Positions 24,674 through 33,251 of a stretch of 42,099 nucleotides of DNA are shown piece by piece. The notes beneath the pieces were generated by a model that made no database searches, was not told the origin of the DNA, and worked only from the letters and a program-made list of their open reading frames with translations. The stretch comes from an uncultured bacterium (lineage in GTDB: Bacteria > Planctomycetota > UBA8108 > UBA1146), in assembly GCA_937876125.1 (NCBI GenBank), contig CALEHF010000022.1, positions 1 through 42,099 of the forward strand, given 5' to 3'. Position 1 is the first letter of the stretch, and every line of letters starts with the position of its first letter. A program made the translations under genes and the position numbers.

Positions 24674-25252
24674 ATGCGCATGCGGTCCTGGAACCAGGTT
24701 TCGCGCCCCGCTCCGGGTTCCTACTCCCACTTTGGTGGGTTGTGGGAGTTTCAGCTGAAAAATGGGGAACAGACCCCACATCACCACCAGAATAGCGAAG
24801 AGGTGATCGTCGCCCTCGAAGGGCAAGGAGTTGTTCATTTAGCCGGCGAGACCGTGGCTCTTCAACCGGGCGAAGTGGTCTGGGTTCCCGCTCAGGCGGA
24901 TCACTGGATCGAAAACGCCGATTGCAAGTTGCTCCGCGGCCTGTCGGTTGAGATCGGTGGAACTGCCGAAGATATCCCGGGTTACAGCGGCGGGCGGGTG
25001 AGCGAGCGCGATCTCGACTCGCTGATCGAGTCGATTCCGATCGAGATCGACGAGGCGACGAGCCTCCAGTTGATCATCCAGCTCTTCGACACGGCGGGGA
25101 TCCTCAGCGAGCAGATCGAGAACGCGATCGGGCTCGAGAGTGATACCGGTCTGGCTGCCCTGCAGCAGATCGAACGGCGCGTCATGGACGCCGTCGTCGA
25201 GATTTCGAAGAACTACTCGCGCGAGGACGGTCTCTTCCCTCGGCGATTCTAG
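24674..25252 (+). CDS. Cupin-domain protein
   Basis: 192 residues. A single cupin barrel occupies residues ~20-105: the metal-binding cluster HHHQNSEEVIVALEGQGVV (His ~41-43, Glu ~48) and the second motif ALQPGEVVWVPAQADHWIEN with its His near 80. One metal ion is likely. The C-terminal ~85 residues form a helical extension rich in Ile, Glu and Asp (QLIIQLFDTAGILSEQIENA, then QQIERRVMDAVVEISK) that I do not recognise. Substrate unknown; small cupins often act as isomerases, dioxygenases or sensors. Start ATG at 24674 (GAACGAGG upstream); ATG at 24680 is also possible. A strong hairpin follows 30 bases after the stop. Confidence 0.8.
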   Translation: MRMRSWNQVSRPAPGSYSHFGGLWEFQLKNGEQTPHHHQNSEEVIVALEGQGVVHLAGETVALQPGEVVWVPAQADHWIENADCKLLRGLSVEIGGTAEDIPGYSGGRVSERDLDSLIESIPIEIDEATSLQLIIQLFDTAGILSEQIENAIGLESDTGLAALQQIERRVMDAVVEISKNYSREDGLFPRRF

Positions 25253-25284
25253 ATCTCCAATTCTCATCGCAGGTTTTCCCCGGG

Positions 25285-25320
25285 CGGGCCCGGATCGGTG
25301 ATTTCACCGTTCCGGGCCCG
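25285..25320. terminator. Strong hairpin after the cupin gene
   Basis: CGGGCCCGGA (25285-25294) pairs perfectly with TCCGGGCCCG (25311-25320). After one T-T mismatch the stem continues as CGGTGA/TCACCG around a tiny loop: 16 pairs in all. No T-run follows, so it may be a terminator of the non-classical type or a Rho-independent stop without a U-tract. Confidence 0.65.
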
Positions 25321-25435
25321 CTTGTCGATTGCAGGGGCTCGTGGCAGAATGCGCCCGGCTGGCGAAACATCTCCATGCCCCGGTCGCGCGCTCGACTTGC
25401 GTGAGAACGAGGCCCGACGCTCCTCCGTACCGACT

Positions 25436-25455
25436 CTAGCCGCGAGCGCGGCTAG
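25436..25455. repeat. 20-bp inverted repeat upstream of the small lipoprotein/recA unit
   Basis: CTAGCCGCG AG CGCGGCTAG: a perfect 9-bp inverted repeat around a 2-base centre, 28 bases upstream of the GTG at 25483. In the promoter region of a recA-containing unit it is a candidate operator, but it does not resemble a known SOS box. Confidence 0.5.
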
Positions 25456-25482
25456 ATCTGCCACGGAAGGAGAGGAGGCCCG

Positions 25483-25929
25483 GTGTCCCCGAACCGCTCT
25501 GGTTCCCTTCCGTATCCCCGGACTCGGCAAAGATGCATTCCAAGCATGCTGCGCCTGAGTTCTCTCCTCGTCCTGCTCCTTCTCGGAGTGGGTGGGAGTT
25601 CCTGTGCCACCGCGGATTCTCGACCGGCGCATAGCCCGGCCGAGGAGGCGCGCCATCGGGTGCAGTTTCTCCAAGGAGAGTTTCGAGCGGGACGTGGGGG
25701 GGCCATCACCCCGGAACAGATCCGACTGATCGAGCGCATGCCGTATCGCTCATCGGGTCCAGAGAGTATCCCGCGGGTGTTGCGTGAGGGGATTCCCGAG
25801 CCGACCGTTCCTTTTGGGGAACGTCGGAGCTTGCTCAAGCTCTACGGGGGGCTGGAGGCGGGAGTGAAGGTCCACGTGGTCGACACTCCACAAACTCGAG
25901 AGGACGATTCGTTTGATCCGCAGCAGTAG
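25483..25929 (+). CDS. Small lipoprotein of unknown function
   Basis: 148 residues from the GTG at 25483, which has a strong GGAGAGGAGG site. A later ATG at 25546 (127 residues) gives a tidier lipoprotein signal ([20 protein letters not shown] with Cys as the lipidation site). The mature part is polar, with two helices ([17 protein letters not shown] and [11 protein letters not shown]) and no recognised motif. Its 3' end overlaps the recA start by 17 bases, so the two are probably co-transcribed. Lipid attachment would need Lgt, whose gene is also in this window. Confidence 0.7.
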   Translation: MSPNRSGSLPYPRTRQRCIPSMLRLSSLLVLLLLGVGGSSCATADSRPAHSPAEEARHRVQFLQGEFRAGRGGAITPEQIRLIERMPYRSSGPESIPRVLREGIPEPTVPFGERRSLLKLYGGLEAGVKVHVVDTPQTREDDSFDPQQ

Positions 25930-27073
25930 CACGAAGCCCCCAGAGAGCGGGGCAAAGATCCCCGAAGCAGGGGCGAAGAAGAACGATGCGTCGGGGGACA
26001 GCAAGGGGAGCGCGCGTGGCGCAGCAACCGCGGAAAAGAAGCCCGAGGAGGCGAAGCACCTCGGCATGGATCCGCAGCGCAAACAAGCGTTGGATTTCGC
26101 ACTGCAGCAGATCGGCAAGAAGTGCGGGCAGGGCTCGATCATGTACCTCGGCGACGAAGCGCGTCGTCGGGTCGACACGATCTCGACCGGCTCGATCTCG
26201 CTTGATCGAGCGCTCGGAGTCGGCGGTTTGCCGCGTGCGCGTGTGGTCGAGATCTTCGGGCCCGAGTCATCGGGAAAGACGACCCTCACCTTGCACGTGG
26301 TCGCGAACGCCCAGAAGAACGGCGGAGTTGCCGCCTTCATCGATGCGGAACACGCTCTCGATCCGACCTACGCCGAAAAGCTCGGCGTCAATCTCGACCA
26401 ACTCCTCGTCTCCCAGCCGGATAGCGGGGAGCAAGCGCTCGAGATCGCTGAGATGCTCGTCGCGTCGAGCGCGGTCGATGTGGTCGTGATCGACTCGGTT
26501 GCCGCACTCGTCCCGCGAGCAGAGCTCGAAGGTTCGATGGGGGACACCCACGTCGGACTGCAAGCCCGATTGATGTCGCAAGCGATGCGAAAGCTGACCG
26601 GTGTCATCCATCGCTCCAAGACAACCGTGATCTTCATCAACCAGATTCGCGAGAAGATCGGCGTCATGTTCGGAAGCCCCGAGACGACGAGTGGGGGGCG
26701 CGCGCTGAAGTTTTACAGCTCGGTGCGCCTCGATATCCGCCGGATCGGGTCGATCAAGAGCGACGGGGACATCAGCGGGAACCGCACCGTTGTGAAGGTT
26801 GTGAAGAACAAGCTCGCGCCACCCTTCCGGAAGGCGGAGTTCGATATCATCTTCAACCGCGGCATCAGCTACGAGGGTGACCTCCTCGATCTGGGGGTCG
26901 AACTCGATATGGTGACCAAATCGGGAACCTGGTTCTCCATCGGCAAGGAACGACTCGGCCAAGGTCGGGAGCGAGCAGTTCAATTCTTGCTCGATCACCC
27001 GGATATCGCCGGGAAACTCGATGCCGAGGTTCGGAGCCAGGTTTTCGGTGAGGATGATCCGGCGAAAAGCTGA
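25913..27073 (+). CDS. recA: RecA recombinase with N-terminal extension
   Basis: 386 residues. RecA binds single-stranded DNA, catalyses strand exchange and activates the SOS response. The core starts at [20 protein letters not shown]. Walker [10 protein letters not shown] (~116-124), the catalytic Glu region [12 protein letters not shown], Walker [16 protein letters not shown] and the L2 region [17 protein letters not shown] with [13 protein letters not shown] all match RecA. About 50 disordered Ser/Lys/Ala-rich residues precede the core if the TTG at 25913 (AGAGGA upstream) is used. An ATG at 26066 would give a normal 335-residue protein but has no well-spaced ribosome-binding site. A large GC hairpin follows the stop. 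Confidence 0.95.
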   Translation: MIRSSSTKPPESGAKIPEAGAKKNDASGDSKGSARGAATAEKKPEEAKHLGMDPQRKQALDFALQQIGKKCGQGSIMYLGDEARRRVDTISTGSISLDRALGVGGLPRARVVEIFGPESSGKTTLTLHVVANAQKNGGVAAFIDAEHALDPTYAEKLGVNLDQLLVSQPDSGEQALEIAEMLVASSAVDVVVIDSVAALVPRAELEGSMGDTHVGLQARLMSQAMRKLTGVIHRSKTTVIFINQIREKIGVMFGSPETTSGGRALKFYSSVRLDIRRIGSIKSDGDISGNRTVVKVVKNKLAPPFRKAEFDIIFNRGISYEGDLLDLGVELDMVTKSGTWFSIGKERLGQGRERAVQFLLDHPDIAGKLDAEVRSQVFGEDDPAKS

Positions 27074-27096
27074 AGTCTCGGAAGAGTTCTTGAGCA

Positions 27097-27151
27097 ACGG
27101 GCCCCGGGGCCGGCCGTCTCTCGCAAGTCGGGACGGCCCCGGGGCCGGTCC
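27097..27151 (+). terminator. GC-rich hairpin after recA
   Basis: GGCCCCGGGGCC near 27099-27113 pairs with the same palindromic sequence near 27136-27149, flanked by CCGTC/GACGG pairs and a 4-base bulge. No T-run follows. Its place directly after recA suggests termination or mRNA stabilisation. Confidence 0.55.
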
Positions 27152-27189
27152 ATTGCCAGGCATGCCGGCGGTGGAGTGCCCGGCAAAGC

Positions 27190-27211
27190 TGACAGTGCTC
27201 TGTTGCTGTCA
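27190..27211. repeat. Inverted repeat upstream of the GspK-like gene
   Basis: TGACAG, ten bases, CTGTCA. It is a small interrupted inverted repeat about 70 bases upstream of the start codon and could be a regulator site. Its short length makes chance plausible. Confidence 0.3.
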
Positions 27212-27282
27212 CTGGGCCGGTCGAGGAGCTCAGCAATGCGGTTGACCTTTGTGCAGCGAAGAAATGGCCTGAGCAGGCACGG

Positions 27283-30200
27283 ATGAGGCAGGGATCGATG
27301 AATCAGGAATCGAACATGCAGCGAGCGCAAAGCGAGCGGTCTCTCAGGTCAGGTTCTCTCAGATCTGGGTCGAAGGGTCTGGGGTTTGACCGGAGTGGGG
27401 GACTGAACCGTCGGGAGTCGGGGTCGATGCTAATCATCGCGCTCGCGGTCTTGACGCTCCTCTCCATCATCGCTGTGACCTTCGCTGCCTTGATGCGCCT
27501 CGAGCGGAAAGCGACCGAGAACTTCGTCAACTCGGCGAGTGTCGAATTGCTTTCTGGATCGGGAGAATCCGCAGTGATCGCCATGCTGCGCAGCGCCCCC
27601 TTGTGGGACGGCTACACCGATGGGTCCAGCAAGCAGCGCACTCCGTGGCTCTACGGGATACAAACCCCTTTCGGCGACATTCGATACGGCAATCAAATAC
27701 CACTCGAAACTCTCACCGACCCAAGTCACTCTTCATACTCTTCCGATCTCGGAGCGACCTACGGCGGCACGGCGAGCAGCGACAGATTCCTCACGAAGAT
27801 CATCGACTGCAACTCTCAGATCTACCTGAACGGTGACCAGGACACGACCGCCCAGATGCTCGACAACCTCGGCCTCGCGATTCAGAAGAACACCGACATC
27901 CAGATCGATCCCCTCCACACCGAGCCGCAGATGAAGGGGAAGAAAATCACGGGGCGCGACATCATTCGCTTTCGGACCCGGCTTCCCGGTCGACGCTTCA
28001 CATCGAAGAGCCAGCTCAAGGGGCTGATCGGGATCGAGAACTACGAGATCTTGGCGGATTTCGTCACCGCACATGCGTGGGTGAATCCGTACACCTTCCG
28101 CGGCGACGGGCGCGAGCCAATTCGGGCAGAGGTTGAGGGGGAAGATGGCATCTCCTCCGTCGCGAACCTCACTTTGCAGGCGAACCCGCGGGTCGAGGGA
28201 GGAGCGACCCTCTTCGCTGAGCCGCGGGCACCGATCAACGTGAACACTGCCCCGAAGGAAGTCTTGATCGCGTGCTTAGCGGGGCTCGGCTGTCGCCGTG
28301 CATTCCCGCTGACCGAACTCATCACTCAGCAGTTCGAGAACCAGAACCGCGCCAGCATTGATGTCGACGGCACCCTGCCACCCACGGACGAAGAGATTAC
28401 GCTCCTCCAAGTGCCGGTGTGGGTGTACAGCCAGCCGCTCCAAATCGAGCAGGCGGAGCTCATTGCCGAGGAGATCGTCCGCGCTCGCAAAACCCGTCCG
28501 TTCAAGGTGTGGCGCTCAGGTGATAAGAGCCAGCCCGGCTTCGAAGACTTCATCAATCAGCTTCCCCAGACCGTCTTTCCCGCCGCCTCCTCCGTCACTG
28601 TCATCAACCCGCGCGATCCCGGCGGCAGCTACCAGGGGCAAGTCCTCGGGGGGGGAGAGGGATCGGGGCGCATTTATGGAGCGGGACACAACACCGGGGA
28701 CCGGAATGCGCGCCTAGCCGCGGGACTCGCGGTCAACGGTGCGAATGCGTGGTACTTCGATATGATGCGCGACATGTTGAAGGCGAACTTCAATCCGAAC
28801 TCCCGCATCAACAAGTTCAATCCGAACCTTCCCGCCCTGGTCACGGTCGACAAAGCAAACTTGTCGAAGTTGGCGAACGAGGGGCGGGACAAGAATGATG
28901 TCCAAGTGGGGCACACGACCGAGTTCTGTTTCGACTCCAAGGGGCTCTACGAGATCACTTCCTTCGCCGAGATCCTGGTCGGAAACGAATCGGAGCCGGT
29001 CCAGACCTTTGCCCAAACGAAGCGTCGTTCGATCGTGAAGGTGTTCGACGTGTTGCACCACACGACCCAACGTCAGTTCGAGCAACCGTATAGCGAGCTC
29101 GGGACCTCGAGCTTCCGCGATCGGGAGTACGTTTCGACCTACCCCGATCCGATGGACGCCCTCGAGCCGGACACCTACTACGGCTCGATCCGGGATGGTC
29201 GGGTCGAGCTCTCCGGGGCGACCGACGCGCGGTTGCAGTCGGTGCGCCCAGAGTTGCGCTCGAACGAGTTCTCGAACTCGAGCAATCTGATGCTCGCACA
29301 CACGTTCAGGTTCCGCAAAGAGGTCGGACCTCTCCAAAGGATGATTCGCCAGCAGGGACGCAACGCTCCGAGAACTCGTGAATTGTTGCGAGAAGTGCTC
29401 GACGCGGATTACACCAAAGAGGGGAGGTTCGCCAAGCGCTACTCGCGGGATCGCTGGAAAGCGGATGACTCATCCGATGACGTCGCGAACATCGACGAGC
29501 CGCTGGTGAACACCTCCGACTTCAACGGTGACTTACAGCCGGATGGTCTCCACATGAGCATGATGCGCGTGAACCGTAGCGGAACGCGTATTCTCCGTTT
29601 CCCGGCGAGTGGTAGTCGCCAATCCCCCGCGGACGAAGGGCTTCCGACGAGCCCGTACGACAATACCGCGGGGAATCTTCCTTACTATCGGGGCGGGGTG
29701 TCGTTCTGGATCAAACTCGAGTTCTCAGGGAGCGATCCTGTGTTCAGCGGGCTGCTGAAGGCGACCCAGATACAGGCCAAAGTGGGAGTCAATCCTGGAG
29801 ATTCAGAAGGCACCCAACTCTTTATCTGGAAGAACACGACCGGTGAGATTCGAGTGACTCGTCTCTTCTATCACCAGGCATTCGCGTTCCAAGAAACCGG
29901 AAACGCGATCCCTGATATCGGCGAGGGTGGAGCTCTCGAGGACGAAGAGTACCAGGTAGACCAGCGCAAGTCCCACGCGCGATCGGACCTGGTCGTGGAT
30001 GTCAGCAGCTGGCGCGCCCACGAGTGGCACCACTTGGTCGTCGAGTGGGATGACGAGGCTCTTGCCGGACGAATCACGGCCCGGATCGACGGCGAGGAAG
30101 CCCTGGCGAGCAGCAATGACCTGGGACTGGGTAAGTTTGTTGCCCTCAACGAAGAGTCGCCCAAGGATGAGATTCAAATCGGCGGGATTCACCGCGATCA

Positions 30201-30798
30201 GGCGGTCGCGACAGAGGGAGTGTTCAAGTTCGGGACCAACGTTCAACTCCAGTCGATGCAAGACATCGCCCCGAGCCTGAAGAAAATTCCGGCGAACGCG
30301 ACCATCGATGAGTTCCGCACCTTCTCCGGAGTCTACGACCGCGGGAATGATGAACTCGGATACTTCACCCGGGAGACCGGCAAGTACACCAACCGGTTCG
30401 AGGTGCCGTTCCCCGAAGGGATCCAGCGCGTGCGTCTGCGTTCCTTCACCTGGAGTGTGTACCCGCCGATGATGTACGGAGGGTCCGGGGTCCGTTGGAC
30501 GCCACAGACCGATTTCATCGCGCGTGTCGGAGGGGTGAACAACAGTCCGTCATTTGTGGGAGTTGGGGATGCTGGAGGGGACCAGACCCTGAATTCGGTC
30601 CTCTCTGGGCAATGGCTCCATGCGAAGGGAAGTCTCTTCGGGCGGACCGGATCGCTCGGCTACCAGTTCGAGATGCGAGGCGCCCTCGGTCAGAGGGCAT
30701 TCGGCGATAGGATCGTCTCTTCGCCCGTTCTCGACGATGTCACGCTGACGTACTACTTGCCGTCCGCGCAGACCTTGCTGAGCGAAAACCTCGACTAA
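27283..30798 (+). CDS. Giant GspK/PilX-like pseudopilin with LamG-like domain
   Basis: 1171 residues. A basic Ser/Arg-rich leader ends in RRESGSMLIIALAVLTLLSI, a type IV pilin/pseudopilin-type N-terminal segment with one hydrophobic helix (~49-70). Downstream, residues ~75-400 keep the GspK hallmarks: small helical repeats and APINVNTAPKEVLIACLAGL at ~315. GspK caps the pseudopilus tip in type II secretion and is normally about 300-330 residues. Here another ~750 residues follow. They include a concanavalin A/LamG-like domain (~800-985; YRGGVSFWIKLEF and SWRAHEWHHLVVEWDDE), usually a carbohydrate- or protein-binding surface fold. ATG at 27283 or 27298 could start it. No other pilus or secretion genes are in the window. 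Confidence 0.75.
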   Translation: MRQGSMNQESNMQRAQSERSLRSGSLRSGSKGLGFDRSGGLNRRESGSMLIIALAVLTLLSIIAVTFAALMRLERKATENFVNSASVELLSGSGESAVIAMLRSAPLWDGYTDGSSKQRTPWLYGIQTPFGDIRYGNQIPLETLTDPSHSSYSSDLGATYGGTASSDRFLTKIIDCNSQIYLNGDQDTTAQMLDNLGLAIQKNTDIQIDPLHTEPQMKGKKITGRDIIRFRTRLPGRRFTSKSQLKGLIGIENYEILADFVTAHAWVNPYTFRGDGREPIRAEVEGEDGISSVANLTLQANPRVEGGATLFAEPRAPINVNTAPKEVLIACLAGLGCRRAFPLTELITQQFENQNRASIDVDGTLPPTDEEITLLQVPVWVYSQPLQIEQAELIAEEIVRARKTRPFKVWRSGDKSQPGFEDFINQLPQTVFPAASSVTVINPRDPGGSYQGQVLGGGEGSGRIYGAGHNTGDRNARLAAGLAVNGANAWYFDMMRDMLKANFNPNSRINKFNPNLPALVTVDKANLSKLANEGRDKNDVQVGHTTEFCFDSKGLYEITSFAEILVGNESEPVQTFAQTKRRSIVKVFDVLHHTTQRQFEQPYSELGTSSFRDREYVSTYPDPMDALEPDTYYGSIRDGRVELSGATDARLQSVRPELRSNEFSNSSNLMLAHTFRFRKEVGPLQRMIRQQGRNAPRTRELLREVLDADYTKEGRFAKRYSRDRWKADDSSDDVANIDEPLVNTSDFNGDLQPDGLHMSMMRVNRSGTRILRFPASGSRQSPADEGLPTSPYDNTAGNLPYYRGGVSFWIKLEFSGSDPVFSGLLKATQIQAKVGVNPGDSEGTQLFIWKNTTGEIRVTRLFYHQAFAFQETGNAIPDIGEGGALEDEEYQVDQRKSHARSDLVVDVSSWRAHEWHHLVVEWDDEALAGRITARIDGEEALASSNDLGLGKFVALNEESPKDEIQIGGIHRDQAVATEGVFKFGTNVQLQSMQDIAPSLKKIPANATIDEFRTFSGVYDRGNDELGYFTRETGKYTNRFEVPFPEGIQRVRLRSFTWSVYPPMMYGGSGVRWTPQTDFIARVGGVNNSPSFVGVGDAGGDQTLNSVLSGQWLHAKGSLFGRTGSLGYQFEMRGALGQRAFGDRIVSSPVLDDVTLTYYLPSAQTLLSENLD

Positions 30799-30836
30799 CT
30801 CGGGGTGAAGCACCATAGAGCACCTCAGAGTGACTT

Positions 30837-30864
30837 CGAGCGGGATCCGGAAGGGTCCCGCTCG
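30837..30864. terminator. Hairpin after the GspK-like gene
   Basis: CGAGCGGGATCC (30837-30848), loop GGAA, GGGTCCCGCTCG (30853-30864): 11 of 12 positions pair. No T-run follows. It probably ends or stabilises the long upstream mRNA. Confidence 0.6.
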
Positions 30865-30984
30865 CGGTCGTTCCGCAGATGAGCTCTCGCAGCACGAAAT
30901 AGGATCGGCGATAGTACGTTCCGCGCGTTTCACTCTTGTCCCCAAGTGCTCGAAAACGGGCCCCCGCCCCGTCAGGGAGGAATC

Positions 30985-31995
30985 ATGAAGAAATCAGTCG
31001 GACCTTGCTCCGCCACGAAGTGGCTGCCAATCCTTTCGATCGCCGCGGTGATGTCGATCATCGCGGGTCAGTGGAGCGCCTCGCTCCTCGCTCAATCGGA
31101 GAGCCTCGATGTGAAATACGTCGAGATCATTTCGATCCAGCAGCGTGTCGATGGCAAGAAGCACTTCCTCGATGTGAAGGCGAAGGCTCCAAACCTGCCT
31201 GTCGACTGCAAAGTGCAGTTCATCCTGACCTGGAACTATCAGCGGGTGCAGACCCACGTCGTCAAGGTGCCCACCTCGAAACGGATCGAGGAGAGCTTTC
31301 TGATCAAGGATTACGCTCCCTCCCCGACGCACTATGTGATGCGGACTCAGCTCGAAGAGCCGAAGGACCAGCCGCGAAAAGTCCGCCAGGAGATGGAGAA
31401 GGACACCAAGACCTTCCCGGCGGGGGCGGTTCCGTGGGCCGAGCATCATGAGGACAAGAAGTTCCTGATGGGCACGCCAGAGGAGATTCAGGCGGCTGTC
31501 GCGCAGATCCAGGAGTGGTTCAAGGAGCGGTACACCGCGCTCGGGGGACTCGATCGCAAAGTCAGCTCAGCGGTGAAGGCGGTCGAGAGTGGCGAAAAAT
31601 ACGTGAACGGTAAGGGCGAGTTCGAGGAGAAGAAGTGGCGCGACATGATGGACAAGGAAGTCCTTCAGCCGATCCGCGAGTACCAAGCCGATTTCGAGGA
31701 AGGTCTCATGGGGAAAAAGATGGACATGCTCGCGTATCGCATGCCCCTCTCCGATCTCCGTGAACTCTCCCGCGCGGTGGCTCTGCGCACGACTCAAAGG
31801 TCAGTCACTCTCTATGAAGAAAAGGGTCTCGATCCGGTGAAAGACGATCTCGAACCGGAGGGGGTCAGCACGGTGGTCCGAGGCTTCAAGCGCGAGCGAC
31901 TCCCGAAGTCGAGCGACCTAGGCAAGATGGTCAGGAAGATCAATCTGGCGATCGGGCTCGAGCAAGAGCCCAAAGAAGGGGAGGGATCGCGGTGA
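30985..31995 (+). CDS. Secreted protein of unknown function, paralogue 1
   Basis: 336 residues, ATG at 30985 with GGGAGGAATC upstream. An N-terminal signal sequence (WLPILSIAAVMSIIAG, ~12-27) is followed by a beta-rich segment (VKYVEIISIQQRVDGKKHFL to KVQFILTWNYQRVQ) and a helical C-terminal half with Lys/Glu-rich coiled-coil-like stretches. The C-terminal part (EEKKWRDMMDKEVLQPIREY, then LAYRMPLSDLRELSRAVAL) matches the same region of the next gene, so the two arose by tandem duplication. No enzymatic motif seen. It overlaps the next gene (GTGA), so the pair is co-translated. Function unknown; export to the periplasm is likely. Confidence 0.75.
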   Translation: MKKSVGPCSATKWLPILSIAAVMSIIAGQWSASLLAQSESLDVKYVEIISIQQRVDGKKHFLDVKAKAPNLPVDCKVQFILTWNYQRVQTHVVKVPTSKRIEESFLIKDYAPSPTHYVMRTQLEEPKDQPRKVRQEMEKDTKTFPAGAVPWAEHHEDKKFLMGTPEEIQAAVAQIQEWFKERYTALGGLDRKVSSAVKAVESGEKYVNGKGEFEEKKWRDMMDKEVLQPIREYQADFEEGLMGKKMDMLAYRMPLSDLRELSRAVALRTTQRSVTLYEEKGLDPVKDDLEPEGVSTVVRGFKRERLPKSSDLGKMVRKINLAIGLEQEPKEGEGSR

Positions 31996-33008
31996 AGTTT
32001 TCGAGTCCGCGGATCGCTCTTCACCTTCGCGTGGGGATCGTGTTGTTCGCCATTTTATGCTTCGGTTGGAATGGCCTCGGTCGTGAGCTGGTGCTTGCTG
32101 GTGAGCAGTCGATCGATCCCGCTCCAAAGCTCTTCTCGTCGCGGGATGATATTCCCGAGCCTCCCGTCGAGCTCTTGAAGCTGACCTCGATCAGCGCCAG
32201 TCCCAAGGGGAAGGGGTGGGAGGTCGAGTTCTCAGGAGCTGCGCCCAAGCTTCCTCCCGGATCCGTGATCGATTTCTCGCTCTGGTGGAGAACGTACAAG
32301 CTCCAAGAGTTTCGCGTCACCTTGAGCGGCACTGGGAAGTTTCGTGAGAAGCGGGCATTCGAGGAGATGACGGGTTTCGCCCAAGGCGTATCCCTGAAAG
32401 CCGCGATCAACTTTCTCGGGCAGTCTCGTTCGGTGAAGGAAGCGATGGAGAAAGATCCCGTCACTTTCAACCTGGAGCGAAACCCATGGACGGTGCGATT
32501 CCAGAAGCAGAGTTTTGGCCTCGGAACTGAACAACAGCTCGAAGGACAATCGCTCGAAGCGCAAAACGTCTTTCGCGATTCGTTGAAGACGGCACTCCGG
32601 GTCGAGAAGCTCTTCAGCTCAAAGCGTAGCGAGGCGATCGGCGGCACCGCATTCCAATCGGGGGGCACCTTCGCTCCCAAGGAATGGCAGACGTTTGCCG
32701 AGAAGGAAGTCCGCGATCCGTTGCGCGAGCTCCAGAAGACGCTGCGGGATACGGAGAACTCGCTGCTCATGCTTCCATACAAGCGGGACTTCGGCTACCT
32801 CACAGACATTGTGAACGCAGTCTCTCTTCGCAGTTTCGAGCGGTCCCGCTCGCTTTACGGAAAGCTAGGGATTAAACCCGATTCGAGTGACTTCTCTCCA
32901 AGGGACATCAATGTGAGTTGCCAAAGTTCGAAGTCCACATTCCTTACGAAGCGCACGAAACAGCTGTGCAAGAGCCAGAAGATTGAGCTTTCCGAGATAG
33001 GCGGCTGA
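31992..33008 (+). CDS. Secreted protein of unknown function, paralogue 2
   Basis: 338 residues, GTG start overlapping the previous stop by four bases. It has a hydrophobic signal stretch (LRVGIVLFAILCFGW, ~12-26). The layout mirrors paralogue 1: a beta-rich N-terminal domain (VEFSGAAPKLPPGSVIDFSL, WWRTYKLQEFRVTL), then a helical half whose APKEWQTFAEKEVRDPLREL and LTDIVNAVSLRSFERSRSLY align with EEKKWRDMMDKEVLQPIREY and LRELSRAVALRTTQRSVTLY of the neighbour. Sequence identity is modest, so the duplication is old. The C-terminus has two Cys residues. Function unknown. Confidence 0.75.
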   Translation: MKFSSPRIALHLRVGIVLFAILCFGWNGLGRELVLAGEQSIDPAPKLFSSRDDIPEPPVELLKLTSISASPKGKGWEVEFSGAAPKLPPGSVIDFSLWWRTYKLQEFRVTLSGTGKFREKRAFEEMTGFAQGVSLKAAINFLGQSRSVKEAMEKDPVTFNLERNPWTVRFQKQSFGLGTEQQLEGQSLEAQNVFRDSLKTALRVEKLFSSKRSEAIGGTAFQSGGTFAPKEWQTFAEKEVRDPLRELQKTLRDTENSLLMLPYKRDFGYLTDIVNAVSLRSFERSRSLYGKLGIKPDSSDFSPRDINVSCQSSKSTFLTKRTKQLCKSQKIELSEIGG

Positions 33009-33119
33009 GCCCTCGGTGCGCCGGTGATCACGCCCGCGACTGCACGCACGTTTGTCAAATAAGTGGACGGTCGTTGGGGAGCTCCCGGACCCAGATCCTG
33101 AGGTGAGGCGTTGGTCGCG

Positions 33120-33147
33120 TTGACAGCGGCGGACGCCTCACTATCAT
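33120..33147 (+). promoter_or_regulatory. Predicted strong sigma-70-type promoter
   Basis: TTGACA (33120-33125), a 16-base spacer and TATCAT (33142-33147): 6 of 6 and 5 of 6 matches. Transcription should start near 33154, giving a ~98-base leader for the small gene at 33252. It also argues against the in-frame upstream start at 33111. Confidence 0.65.
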
Positions 33148-33155
33148 CCGGGCGC

Positions 33156-33189
33156 GGAGGGGGCTGCCCCCTCCCAGCTCCTCAGGGGG
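33156..33189 (+). promoter_or_regulatory. Possible alternative-hairpin leader element
   Basis: GGAGGGGGC (33156-33164) can pair with GCCCCCTCC (33166-33174). The same CCCCCT (33167-33172) can instead pair with AGGGGG at 33184-33189. The two structures exclude each other, and both lie at the start of the predicted transcript, as in attenuators or RNA switches. Confidence 0.4.
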
Positions 33190-33251
33190 TGACAGGGAGG
33201 TCTCGTTCGCCGCAACGGGCTCTCCCTCTCGTCCCGGGAAGGCGTGTCCCG

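Noticed and set aside
27190..27211. Terminator for the recA region
   Set aside because: The stem is only 6 bp with a 10-base loop and no T-run; kept only as a weak inverted repeat.
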